Source of the DNA: JACDAN01 sp050698015
GTDB lineage: Bacteria; Actinomycetota; Thermoleophilia; Gaiellales; Gaiellaceae
Direction of reading: 5' to 3'
NCBI GenBank assembly: GCA_050698015.1
Contig: JBOHAU010000112.1
Location: 1-31,774 of the forward strand
Length of the DNA: 31,774 nt
The position numbers and the translations under genes were made by a program. Under the pieces are notes generated by a model. The model was not told the origin of the DNA, made no database searches, and saw nothing but the letters and a program-made list of their open reading frames with translations. This document shows positions 17,440-24,477 of the stretch, one piece after another (position 1 is the stretch's first letter; the number at the start of each line of letters is the position of its first letter).

Positions 17440-17454
17440 GCCCGCTTCGCGGGC
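17440..17454. terminator. GC-rich hairpin downstream of tRNA-Lys
   Basis: Perfect inverted repeat GCCCGC / GCGGGC with a three-base loop, 13 bases past the tRNA 3' end on its strand. No U-run follows, so it is only a likely terminator or processing barrier. The surrounding 125 bases between the tRNA and the SGNH gene contain no other feature I can name. Confidence 0.4.
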
Positions 17455-17466
17455 ATCGCTGCGCGA

Positions 17467-17539
17467 TGGGCCGTGAAGGATTCGAACCTTCGACCTTGGG
17501 ATTAAGAGTCCCCTGCTCTACCAGCTGAGCTAACGGCCC
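17467..17539 (-). tRNA. tRNA-Lys (anticodon CTT)
   Basis: A 73-base cloverleaf: acceptor GGGCCGT/ACGGCCC with discriminator A, D arm GCTC-AGCTGGTA-GAGC, anticodon loop CTCTTAA (anticodon CTT, reading AAG), and T arm GAAGG-TTCGAAT-CCTTC. The first anticodon-stem pair (27-43) is a G-A mismatch; the other four pairs are good. CCA is not encoded. A TACACT -10 with TTAGGA -35 precedes it. Confidence 0.97.
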
Positions 17540-17548
17540 AGGCGTGGC

Positions 17549-17578
17549 AGTGTAGCCATGGGTTTAGGCTGCTCCTAA
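17549..17578 (-). promoter_or_regulatory. Promoter for tRNA-Lys, overlapping a TTAGG-N5-CCTAA palindrome
   Basis: Minus strand shows TTAGGA (17578-17573), an 18-base spacer, and TACACT (17554-17549), about ten bases before the tRNA. The -35 coincides with the palindrome TTAGG (17564-17568) / CCTAA (17574-17578), which also lies 30 bases upstream of the sod start on the other strand. Confidence 0.5.
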
Positions 17579-17608
17579 GCGATCTCGCGCGATTTGGGAG
17601 GAGGAGTC

Positions 17609-18214
17609 ATGCCGTTCGAAGTCCCACCGCTTCCGTACGACTATGCCGCGCTCGAGCCGCACATCGACGAGCACACGATGCGCCTGCACCACGACAAGCA
17701 TCACCAGGCGTACGTCGACAACGCGAACAAGGCGCTCGAGGGCACGGAATGGGCCGACAATCCCGTCGAGTCCGTCCTCTCCAGCCTGGATGCGATGCCC
17801 GAGGAGATCCGCACCGCTGTGCGCAACAACGCCGGCGGCCACGCGAACCATTCGCTCTTCTGGGAGATCATGAGCCCGAACGGAGGCGGCGAGCCGACCG
17901 GCGAGGTCGCCGACGCGATCAACTCGACCTTCGGCAGTCTCGACCAGCTCGTCGAGCTGATGAACGACGCAGGGGTGAAGCGCTTCGGCAGCGGCTGGAG
18001 CTGGCTCGTCTGGGACGGGACGGGCCTTGTCGTCTACTCGACGGCGAACCAGGACAGCCCGCTGATCCAGTCGGACACGCCGCTGATCGGCATCGACGTC
18101 TGGGAGCACGCCTACTACCTGAAGTATCAGAACCGGCGTCCCGACTATCTGGACGCGTGGTGGAACGTCATTAACTGGCAGGAGGTCGCGCGGAGATACG
18201 AACAGGCACGCTAA
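17609..18214 (+). CDS. Fe/Mn superoxide dismutase
   Basis: Dismutates superoxide to oxygen and hydrogen peroxide in the cytoplasm; 201 residues, no signal peptide. The N-terminal helical hairpin has the first His ligand in EHTMRLHHDKHHQAYV; the second is in GGHANHSLFW; the Asp and last His are in DVWEHAYYLKYQNRRPDY. RFGSGWSWLV is also conserved. The GGHxNH and DVWEHAYY sets are commoner in Mn enzymes, but metal choice cannot be settled from sequence. ATG 17609 has a very strong GGGAGGAGGAG site seven bases before it. It stands alone between tRNA-Lys and the M23 gene. Confidence 0.96.
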   Translation: MPFEVPPLPYDYAALEPHIDEHTMRLHHDKHHQAYVDNANKALEGTEWADNPVESVLSSLDAMPEEIRTAVRNNAGGHANHSLFWEIMSPNGGGEPTGEVADAINSTFGSLDQLVELMNDAGVKRFGSGWSWLVWDGTGLVVYSTANQDSPLIQSDTPLIGIDVWEHAYYLKYQNRRPDYLDAWWNVINWQEVARRYEQAR

Positions 18215-18273
18215 AGAAGCGCGAAGACATGCCGATACAAGGAGCGATCCCTCGTCCGAGGGAGGTACCCGAG

Positions 18274-19128
18274 ATGAAGAGACTTGCGGCCGCCACACTC
18301 TTCGTTGCGCTCCTCCTCGCGCCAAACGCCTTCGCAGCCGGCGATCCCGAGATTGCGGCGCTCCAGGTCGGACTTCGACACCGCGGCGTGTACGCAGGCT
18401 CCGTCGACGGCGTGCTCAGCGAGCGCACGGTCTCCGCGGTCAAACACTTTCAGCGGCGTGCAGGCATCGCCGTCGACGGCGTTCCCGGCCACGGGACGCG
18501 GATGGCCCTGGGCCGCTACGGCCGTCGCGCACCGCTAGGGCGCCGCGTGCTCCTCGCCGGAATGCGCGGCTGGGACGTCGCGGCCTTGCAGTTTGCCCTG
18601 GCCTGGCACGGCTTTCCGTCCGGGAACCTCGACGGCACCTTCGGCGGCTCAACCGCGCGGGCCCTGAGGAAGTTCCAGCGCTGGGCCGGGCTACAGGCCG
18701 ACGGCCAGGCTGGAAGCGCGGTCGTCGCCGCCCTCAGAGCGCCGCTGCCAGTCTGCCCGATCCCTCTGGCGGCTCCCGTCGCCGGCCCGTACACCGACCT
18801 CTTCGGGCCGCGCGGCAACAGGTTTCACAGCGGGATCGACTACCCGGGCGCGCGCGGTACGCCTGTGACGGCGGCAGCTTCTGGCCGGGTCACATTCGCC
18901 GGCTGGAGCGCGGGCGGATGGGGCTACCTCGTCACGATCGCCCACGGCGCCGGCGTGCAGACGATGTACTCACATCTCTCGCGGGTCGGTGTCCGCGTCG
19001 GCCGGCAGGTCGCAAGCGGACAGCGGATCGGCCGCATCGGCGCGAGCGGTCGCGCAACGGGGCCGCACCTCCATTTCGAGGTGCAGCTCCGTGGTGCTGC
19101 TGTAGACCCCTTAACGGGTTTGTTCTAG
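18274..19128 (+). CDS. Secreted M23 peptidase with two peptidoglycan-binding domains
   Basis: 284 residues: signal peptide (LAAATLFVALLLAPNAFA), two PG_binding_1 domains (about 24-80 and 90-155; each with a D-G-x-[FL]-[GS]-x-x-T core and a KxFQRxAG helix), then a LytM/M23 metallo-endopeptidase domain. Zinc ligands are visible: His185 and Asp189 in RFHSGIDYPG, and His265-x-His267 in GPHLHFEV; YSHLS near 232 is the usual substrate-side element. Such enzymes cut peptide cross-links of the cell wall. ATG 18274 follows a GAGGGAGGT site; an upstream ATG (18229) would bury the signal peptide. Probably its own transcript or a tail of the sod transcript (59-base gap). A strong hairpin follows. Confidence 0.94.
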   Translation: MKRLAAATLFVALLLAPNAFAAGDPEIAALQVGLRHRGVYAGSVDGVLSERTVSAVKHFQRRAGIAVDGVPGHGTRMALGRYGRRAPLGRRVLLAGMRGWDVAALQFALAWHGFPSGNLDGTFGGSTARALRKFQRWAGLQADGQAGSAVVAALRAPLPVCPIPLAAPVAGPYTDLFGPRGNRFHSGIDYPGARGTPVTAAASGRVTFAGWSAGGWGYLVTIAHGAGVQTMYSHLSRVGVRVGRQVASGQRIGRIGASGRATGPHLHFEVQLRGAAVDPLTGLF

Positions 19129-19173
19129 AAGCGGCTTCGACTAGGTCGAGTGTGTCGACCGGTCGTTTCAGAC

Positions 19174-19199
19174 GGATGCCGGGCAAAAGCCCGGCATCC
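19174..19199. terminator. Perfect 11-bp hairpin between convergent genes
   Basis: GGATGCCGGGC and GCCCGGCATCC flank an AAAA loop. It lies 45 bases after the M23 stop and 24 bases after the DUF6458 stop on the other strand, so it can end both transcripts. There is no U-run on either side. Confidence 0.7.
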
Positions 19200-19223
19200 T
19201 GAAGTCGGCACCGCAAGCGATGC

Positions 19224-19454
19224 CTAAGCCGGCGGCGGCGGCCGCTCTTCGACGTAGGTCTCGCGGCGGCGGCCGAAGTACCCGGGCCCGCCCCAGCTCG
19301 ACCAGAACAGCATCGAGAGCAACAGGCCGGCGCCTCCGACGATCATCAAGATCACGCCGATCGCGTCCTCGCTGATGCCCGCGACGTCGCTCGTGACACC
19401 CCAGACGAGGATCGCGCCGATCGCGATCAAGAACAAACTGACACCGAGTCCCAT
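19224..19454 (-). CDS. DUF6458-type small membrane protein
   Basis: 76 residues with two transmembrane helices (VSLFLIAIGAILVWGV and AIGVILMIVGGAGLLLSMLF) joined by a short acidic-aliphatic segment (SDVAGISED), ending in a basic then Pro-rich tail (RRRETYVEERPPPP). The MGxGxSxFLIAxGAIL opening and the VILMIVGxxGLLLSMLFW helix match the DUF6458 family common in Actinomycetota; its role is unknown. ATG 19454 follows GGAGG at the right distance. It is divergent from the cytochrome oxidase operon with a 97-base shared upstream region. Confidence 0.85.
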   Translation of the reverse strand: MGLGVSLFLIAIGAILVWGVTSDVAGISEDAIGVILMIVGGAGLLLSMLFWSSWGGPGYFGRRRETYVEERPPPPA

Positions 19455-19495
19455 TGGTTCCTCCTTCTGTTTACGTCTCCCTAGGCGCCCGGGTC

Positions 19496-19524
19496 TTTAC
19501 CCATTCCCTTCGGCCCGCTAACTT
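19496..19524 (+). promoter_or_regulatory. Candidate promoter of the cytochrome oxidase operon
   Basis: TTTACC (19496-19501), a 17-base spacer and TAACTT (19519-19524); the -10 is the same hexamer as in the transporter promoter at 2068. A short hairpin (GAGCC-TGTA-GGCTC, 19532-19545) sits at the expected 5' end of the mRNA, just before the GTG start, and no Shine-Dalgarno is visible. Confidence 0.5.
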
Positions 19525-19551
19525 GCGTCGTGAGCCTGTAGGCTCGCGGCG

Positions 19552-20322
19552 GTGCGCGCGGGATCGCTCATTCGCGTTCTCCTAGTCGCTCTCGTCCTCG
19601 CCGCGGCTGCGACCGCGGTCGCGATCTTCATTCCCTGGCTACCCGAGCAGGCCTCGGAGGAGGGTGGCCGGATCGACTTCGTGTTCTGGTTCGTGACGGC
19701 GATCTGCATCGCGATTTTCTCGGTCGTCGCCTCGCTGAGCGTGTACTCGTTGATCAAGTTCCGTGCGAAGCCGGACGACGACTCCGACGGTCCTCCGGTT
19801 CACGGCCACACCGGCATCGAGATCATCTGGACCGTCATCCCGCTGATCCTCGTGCTGGCCATGATCGTTGTCAGCTCGGTTGCGCTCGCCCAGAACGACC
19901 GAGACCCGGCGAACTCGATGCGCGTCGAGATCCTCGGCCAGCAGTTCGCCTGGACGGTGGCCTATCCGCCGCCGGGAGCGAGGGAGGATCTGGACGGCTT
20001 CATCTGCTTCAACGGTGTTCGCGCGTCACTTCGTGTCGACGAACGTTGCAAGACCTCGCCCAACCTCCTCCTGCCGCTCGACCGCCCCGCGCGGCTCCAT
20101 TTGACTGCCCGCGACGTCATCCACTCGTTTTTCGTCCCCGAGTTCCGCCAGAAGCAGGACGCGGTGCCCGGACTGAAGACCGAAATCACGGTTACGCCGA
20201 CGAAGCTAGGGAACTTCCCGTTCATCTGTACCGAGCTCTGTGGACTGGGACATGCGCTGATGCGCACTCGAGCGATCGTAATGTCGAGATCCGAATTCGA
20301 GACGTGGAGGCGGAGTAGGTGA
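19552..20322 (+). CDS. coxB: Cytochrome c oxidase subunit II
   Basis: Subunit that takes electrons from cytochrome c through the binuclear CuA centre; 256 residues. There is an N-terminal hydrophobic segment (8-29, signal-like or a third helix), then helices at about 43-66 and 92-112, and the periplasm-side cupredoxin domain. CuA ligands are complete: His191 (DVIHSFFVPEFRQKQDAVPG), Cys226, Glu228, Cys230 and His234 (CTELCGLGH), Met237. No fused cytochrome c domain is present, so a separate donor such as the diheme lipoprotein at 25228 is needed. GTG start; the coxA GTG overlaps its stop (GTGA). The aromatic QQFAWTVAYPPPG is the usual electron entry region. Confidence 0.95.
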   Translation: MRAGSLIRVLLVALVLAAAATAVAIFIPWLPEQASEEGGRIDFVFWFVTAICIAIFSVVASLSVYSLIKFRAKPDDDSDGPPVHGHTGIEIIWTVIPLILVLAMIVVSSVALAQNDRDPANSMRVEILGQQFAWTVAYPPPGAREDLDGFICFNGVRASLRVDERCKTSPNLLLPLDRPARLHLTARDVIHSFFVPEFRQKQDAVPGLKTEITVTPTKLGNFPFICTELCGLGHALMRTRAIVMSRSEFETWRRSR

Positions 20323-22208
20323 GCTGGCGGCGGCTTCTGTTGGGGCCCGGCTGGGTGCGCGCCGCCTGGATGACGGCGCTCTTCTTCGGGATCGGCTTCG
20401 GCATCGTGGTCGGAATCCGCGCGTTGGCCGGATGGGAGCCGATCTTGCTCTGGGAGGCGATCATCACCGTCGCCGCGCTGACCGCGGCGCCGATCGGCTT
20501 CCTCGCCGGCCTCGGAGCCTTCGACTACTGGATCGCCTGGGCGCTCGGCCAGCCGACGAAGCCCGAGGACCACTCCGGGCACGGCGCCCGCAAGTGGACG
20601 GACTACTTCCGGATCAACACCGATCACAAGGTGATCGGGATCCAATACGTCACGACGACGATCCTCTTCTTCCTCGCCGGAGGGCTGCTGGCGATGCTCG
20701 TTCGCGCCGAGCTCGCGCAGCCGGAGGCGGACTTCGTCGACCCTCAGACCTACAACGAGCTCTTCTCGGTCCACGCCTCGCTGATGATCTTCCTGTTCGT
20801 GATCCCGGCGTTCGCCGGGCTCGCGAACTACGTCCTGCCGCTGATGATCGGCGCGCCGGACATGGCGTTCCCGAGGCTGAACGCCCTCTCGTACTGGCTG
20901 CTCCCGATCGCCGGGATCATGATGCTCACCAGCTTCTTCTTCCCCGGCTTCGGCGCCGGCTGGACGAACTACGCGCCGCTCTCGGTCGAGCAGCCGTTCG
21001 GCAACGTCTTCTTCTCGATGGCCGTCCAGTGGGCCGGTGCGTCGTCGATCATGACCGCGCTCAACTTCCTGGTCACGATCATCACGATGCGGGCGCCGGG
21101 GATGACGTTCTGGCGCATGCCGCTGCTCGTCTGGGCGAACTTCACGACCTCACTCCTCGTCGTGATCGCGACGCCGTTCATCGCCGGCTCGCAGTTCTTC
21201 GTGATGTTCGACAAGGTCATGCACACGAACTTCTTCGACATGACCGAGGGCGGCTATCCGCTCGGGTACCAGCACATTTTCTGGTTCTACTCCCACCCGG
21301 CGGTCTACATCATGATCCTGCCCGGCTTCGGGATCGCCTCCGAGGTGATCTCGACGATGTCACGGAAGCCGATCTTCGGCTACCGGCTGATGGCGTTATC
21401 GCTGGTCGCGATCCTGATTCTCGGTTTCTCCGTTTGGGCGCACCACATGTTTGTCGCCGGGATGGCGACGTGGCTCCGCATCCCGATGATGATCACGACG
21501 CTGCTGATCGCCGTGCCGACGGGGATCAAGGTCTTCTCCTGGCTCGCCACGACCTGGGAGGGGAAGATCAACTTCTCGACGCCGATGTTATGGGCGCTCG
21601 GCTTCGTCTCCCAGTTCGTGATCGGCGGCCTCTCTGGGATCTTCCTCGGCGCGGTCCCGATCGACATCCACGCCTCCGACACGTACTTCATCGTCGCCCA
21701 CATCCACTACGTGCTCCTCGGCGGGTCGCTCTTCACGATCTTCGCCGGCATCTACTACTGGTTCCCGAAGATGACGGGGCGGATGTACAACGAGGGGCTC
21801 GGCAAGCTGCACTTCTGGCTCACGTTCGTGGCGTTCAACGCGACCTTCTTCCCGATGCACATCATCGGGATTCAGGGGATGCCGCGTCGCGTCTACACCT
21901 ACGACCCGCAGTTCGGGGACTGGAACCTCGTGATCTCGATCTCGTCGTTCGTGCTCGGAGTGTCGTTCCTGATCTTCGTCTACAACATGCTCGTCAGCTG
22001 GATCCGCGGTCCGCGGGCGTCGGCCAACCCCTGGCGCGGGATGACGCTCGAGTGGCAGGTGTCCTCGCCGCCGCCGCTCTTCAACTTCGACGAGATCCCG
22101 CAGGTGGTCGGGAACCCGTACGAGTACGGCGTGCCGGGAGCGCGCCACGCCGTCTTCAACGGCGAGCGCGAGGAGATACGCGCCGAGCACGATGAGGTGC
22201 GAGCTTGA
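20319..22208 (+). CDS. coxA: Cytochrome c oxidase subunit I, type A2-like
   Basis: Catalytic subunit of an aa3-type proton-pumping oxidase, 629 residues. Low-spin haem ligands are His152 (VHASLMIFLF) and His463; CuB ligands His326, His375 and His376 (WAHHMF); the high-spin haem His461 (AHIHYVLLGGS). The helix VI motif reads WFYSHPAVYIMILPGFG: Ala328 replaces the D-channel Glu of type A1 oxidases, and the Tyr-Ser before His is the alternative found in type A2 enzymes; the cross-linked Tyr330 is kept. The K-channel Lys404 (TGIKVFSW) is present. Two extra N-terminal helices (about 15-36 and 45-68) precede the usual twelve. Start and stop both overlap neighbours (GTGA, TTGA). Confidence 0.96.
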   Translation: MSWRRLLLGPGWVRAAWMTALFFGIGFGIVVGIRALAGWEPILLWEAIITVAALTAAPIGFLAGLGAFDYWIAWALGQPTKPEDHSGHGARKWTDYFRINTDHKVIGIQYVTTTILFFLAGGLLAMLVRAELAQPEADFVDPQTYNELFSVHASLMIFLFVIPAFAGLANYVLPLMIGAPDMAFPRLNALSYWLLPIAGIMMLTSFFFPGFGAGWTNYAPLSVEQPFGNVFFSMAVQWAGASSIMTALNFLVTIITMRAPGMTFWRMPLLVWANFTTSLLVVIATPFIAGSQFFVMFDKVMHTNFFDMTEGGYPLGYQHIFWFYSHPAVYIMILPGFGIASEVISTMSRKPIFGYRLMALSLVAILILGFSVWAHHMFVAGMATWLRIPMMITTLLIAVPTGIKVFSWLATTWEGKINFSTPMLWALGFVSQFVIGGLSGIFLGAVPIDIHASDTYFIVAHIHYVLLGGSLFTIFAGIYYWFPKMTGRMYNEGLGKLHFWLTFVAFNATFFPMHIIGIQGMPRRVYTYDPQFGDWNLVISISSFVLGVSFLIFVYNMLVSWIRGPRASANPWRGMTLEWQVSSPPPLFNFDEIPQVVGNPYEYGVPGARHAVFNGEREEIRAEHDEVRA

Positions 22209-23056
22209 GCCGGCACATCCTCGTCGTCGCGAACGAGACGGTGACGGGCCGCGCCCTGATCGACGCCGTGAAGGCGAAGGCCTTGGAGCAGGACGTCGAG
22301 CTCGTGACCGTGCTCGCTCCGGTGAACGCGCCGAGCGCGGGCTACGTGGTCTACGAGGACACCCGGCGCGCCGCCGCCGGGCGACGCCTCGACCGGACCC
22401 TGGCGGCGCTTCGAGAGGCCGGGATCCCTGCCCACGGCCTGGTCGTGGAGAACAACCCGGAGGACGCCGTCCGCGATGCATTCGGGATGCTCGATCCGAA
22501 GCCGACCGATGTGATCCTCTCGACCCATCCCGTCGAGAAGTCCGGCTGGATGCGGAAGAACGTCGTCGACCGCGTCACGAAGGCGGCCGGCGACGTCCCC
22601 GTCGAGCACGTCGTCGTCGAGGTCGGCGAGGAGGGCGGCCCGACGAACGTCCTCGTGGTCGCGAACGAGACGGTCGTCGGAGACGCCCTGCTGGGGCGCA
22701 TCCGTGAGCGTGCCTCTCGGGGACCGGCGAGCTTCCTGATCATCTCGCCGCAGAGCGACCCGACGCAGTCTTCCCATCCGGAAGCCGAGCGACGGCTCCG
22801 GCGTGCCCTCTCCGAGCTCCGTGCGGCCGGGATCGAGGCGCACGGGCAAGTCGCTCATCCAGATCCGTACACGGCGGCCATGCAGGCGATCGAGGACGAG
22901 CGAATCGACGAGATCATCGTCTCCACGTTCCAGCCCGCGGAGTCTCCATGGCTGCGCAAGGATCTCGTGCAGCGGCTCCACAACGACGCCGGAGTGCCGG
23001 TGGAGCACGTCGTCATCTCCGCCGAGGAGGTGGGCGCCGAGCCGGCGCAGGCATGA
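22205..23056 (+). CDS. Two-domain ANETV-motif protein inside the oxidase operon (UspA/HUP-like)
   Basis: 283 residues, no signal peptide or helix in the membrane. The protein is a tandem duplication: each half opens with LVVANETV (about residues 6-13 and 149-156), passes RRL-x4-LxxLRxAGI, reaches a D/N-P-x-x-A segment, then STHPVEKSGWMRK or STFQPAESPWLRK, and closes VPVEHVV[VI]. The alternating strand/helix plan recalls universal stress (HUP) domains, but the G-x2-G-x9-G-[ST] nucleotide signature is absent. It starts with a TTG overlapping the coxA stop and ends by overlapping the coxC ATG, so it is made in step with the oxidase. A third copy is at 23821. Function unknown; assembly, regulation or redox sensing are guesses. 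Confidence 0.85.
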   Translation: MSRHILVVANETVTGRALIDAVKAKALEQDVELVTVLAPVNAPSAGYVVYEDTRRAAAGRRLDRTLAALREAGIPAHGLVVENNPEDAVRDAFGMLDPKPTDVILSTHPVEKSGWMRKNVVDRVTKAAGDVPVEHVVVEVGEEGGPTNVLVVANETVVGDALLGRIRERASRGPASFLIISPQSDPTQSSHPEAERRLRRALSELRAAGIEAHGQVAHPDPYTAAMQAIEDERIDEIIVSTFQPAESPWLRKDLVQRLHNDAGVPVEHVVISAEEVGAEPAQA

Positions 23057-23661
23057 CGACTCACGCCGAAACCGCGCACGACGCGCACGCGCTCCACCCG
23101 CCCGAGGCGCACAAGAGCTCGCGGGTCGAGGCTCCGATCCTCGGGATGCTGCTCTTCATCGCCTCCGAGGTGATGCTCTTCGGCTCGTTCTTCACGGCGT
23201 ACTTCTTCGTGCGCGTCAACGGCGAGGCGGAGTGGCCGCTCGAGCCGTTCGAGCTGCCGAAGTTCGTCGCCGGCGTCAACACGGCGATCCTCGTCACCTC
23301 GAGTTTCACGATTCACTGGGCGCTGCAGTCGATCAAGCGGGGCTCGCGGGCCGGGCTCCAGGCCGGGCTCGTGCTGACCCTCGCGCTTGGCACCGTCTTC
23401 CTGTTGACTCAGGTGCGCGAGTACTCGCGCGTCGGCTTCAGCCCCTCCGACGGCGCGTTCGGGACGATCTTCTACGGCCTGACCGGCCTCCATGGCGCCC
23501 ATGTCTTCGTCGGGCTGACGCTGCTGACGTTCGCAACGATTCGGGCTTTCCGCGGCCATTTCTCGCCCCAGCACCATGCCGGCGTCGAGATTCCGGGCAT
23601 CTACTGGCACTTCGTCGACGTAATGTGGATCGTGGTCTACTCGACGGTCTACCTCCTGTAA
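23053..23661 (+). CDS. coxC: Cytochrome c oxidase subunit III
   Basis: 202-residue membrane subunit, structural partner of subunit I. Five helices are visible: ILGMLLFIASEVMLFGSFF, AILVTSSFTIHWALQS, GLVLTLALGTVFLLTQV, a segment around FYGLTGLHGAHVFVGLTLL, and FVDVMWIVVYSTVYLL; this is the short five-helix bacterial form. Family marks are SEVMLFGSFFTAYF, the LTGLHGAHVFVG turn, and YWHFVDVMWI close to the end. A His-rich N-terminal tail (THAETAHDAHALHPPEAH) could bind metal. ATG overlaps the preceding gene (ATGA). No subunit IV gene follows. Confidence 0.94.
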   Translation: MTTHAETAHDAHALHPPEAHKSSRVEAPILGMLLFIASEVMLFGSFFTAYFFVRVNGEAEWPLEPFELPKFVAGVNTAILVTSSFTIHWALQSIKRGSRAGLQAGLVLTLALGTVFLLTQVREYSRVGFSPSDGAFGTIFYGLTGLHGAHVFVGLTLLTFATIRAFRGHFSPQHHAGVEIPGIYWHFVDVMWIVVYSTVYLL

Positions 23662-23707
23662 TGCGATGCCCGTTCTCACGTCGCTGGGGCGTCTCTGGGA
23701 AGCGGAG

Positions 23708-23743
23708 CGAGGCGGGACAGTGCAAGTAGCACGGCCCGCCTCG
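23708..23743. repeat. Intergenic hairpin after coxC
   Basis: CGAGGCGGG (23708-23716) pairs with CCCGCCTCG (23735-23743), a perfect nine-base stem with an 18-base loop, 46 bases after the coxC stop. It may end or trim the oxidase mRNA. Confidence 0.5.
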
Positions 23744-23765
23744 CGGAGCGCGTCCAGGGGCGTCA

Positions 23766-23810
23766 GCCTCCCGCGGCGGAGCCGGGCTCTGCCGGGCGGG
23801 AGCGGGAGGC
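23766..23810. repeat. Second intergenic hairpin, before the membrane ANETV gene
   Basis: GCCTCCCGC (23766-23774) pairs with GCGGGAGGC (23802-23810); the loop contains a repeated GCCGGGC. It ends ten bases before the GTG at 23821, so it could mask the start of that gene. Confidence 0.5.
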
Positions 23811-23820
23811 GGCCAGCGGC

Positions 23821-24471
23821 GTGAGAAACCCGTTCAAGAGCGAGGCCGATGCATTTCGTCTGGTCATCCTTGCGGTCGGGTACTTCGCGCTGATCGTCGT
23901 CGCGGCGGCGATCAACCGCTGGCTCGGCGTGGCGGTGTTCGTGATCCTCACCGGCGCTGCGATCGCCTGGGTCCTCCGTGCCCGCCGCGAGCCGCCGGTG
24001 CGGACGGCGTCGAGCCGTCGCAGCGCGCCGGGTGAGCGGCGGATCCTCGTGATCGCGAACGAAACCGTCGGCGGGGAGACCTTGCGCGAGGAGATCCGCC
24101 GCCGCGCGGAGGACTTCGACGAGCGGGTGCGCGTGATCTGCCCGACGCTCCTCTCTCGCGTGCGGTTCGTCGCCTCGGACGAGGACGCGGCCCGGGCACA
24201 AGCCCAGGACCGGCTCGCCCACAGCCTCTCGCGGTTGCGCGAGGTCGGGGTCAACTGCGACGGCGAGGTGGGCGAGGCCGATCCGCTTCAGGCGATCGAG
24301 GACCAGCTGAGGACGTTCGGCGCGGACGAGATCATCATCTCGACGCATCCCGAGGGGCGCTCACTGTGGCTCGAGCGCGGGATCGTCCAGGCCGCGCGCG
24401 AGCGCTTCGACGTGCCGATCACCCACGTCGTCGTCGACCTCGAAGAAGAGCGCGAAGAGATCGCCGGCTAG
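23821..24471 (+). CDS. Membrane-anchored ANETV-motif protein
   Basis: 216 residues. Two hydrophobic helices (FRLVILAVGYFALIVVAAAI and LGVAVFVILTGAAIAWVL) are followed by a basic linker and one domain of the same kind as the two in the protein at 22205: RRILVIANETVGGETL, RLAHSLSRLREVGVN, ADPLQAIEDQL, IISTHPEGRSLWLER, VPITHVVVDLEEE. The helices would put the domain in the cytoplasm at the membrane, close to the oxidase. GTG 23821 has no clear ribosome site and follows a 159-base gap with two hairpins. Function unknown; the shared motifs show it is a paralogue of the operon-embedded protein. Confidence 0.82.
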   Translation: MRNPFKSEADAFRLVILAVGYFALIVVAAAINRWLGVAVFVILTGAAIAWVLRARREPPVRTASSRRSAPGERRILVIANETVGGETLREEIRRRAEDFDERVRVICPTLLSRVRFVASDEDAARAQAQDRLAHSLSRLREVGVNCDGEVGEADPLQAIEDQLRTFGADEIIISTHPEGRSLWLERGIVQAARERFDVPITHVVVDLEEEREEIAG

Positions 24472-24477
24472 CGCCGC

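Noticed and set aside
17401..17466. Possible attachment site at tRNA-Lys
   Set aside because: No integrase gene and no duplicated tRNA 3' end found in the window.
12860..19175. A 21-base sequence (TCGACCGGTC-R-TTTCAG-R-CGG) present at 12860-12880 and 19155-19175
   Set aside because: Two copies with two differences; at this GC content and window size it can arise by chance, one copy overlaps a stop codon, and no mobile-element features flank it.
19532..19545. Hairpin before coxB as a riboswitch
   Set aside because: Only a five-base stem with a four-base loop; too small for any known riboswitch.
20432..22195. Second long plus frame inside coxA
   Set aside because: Arg/Asp-rich shifted-frame product of a GC-rich membrane gene; no domain, and coxA fills the same DNA.
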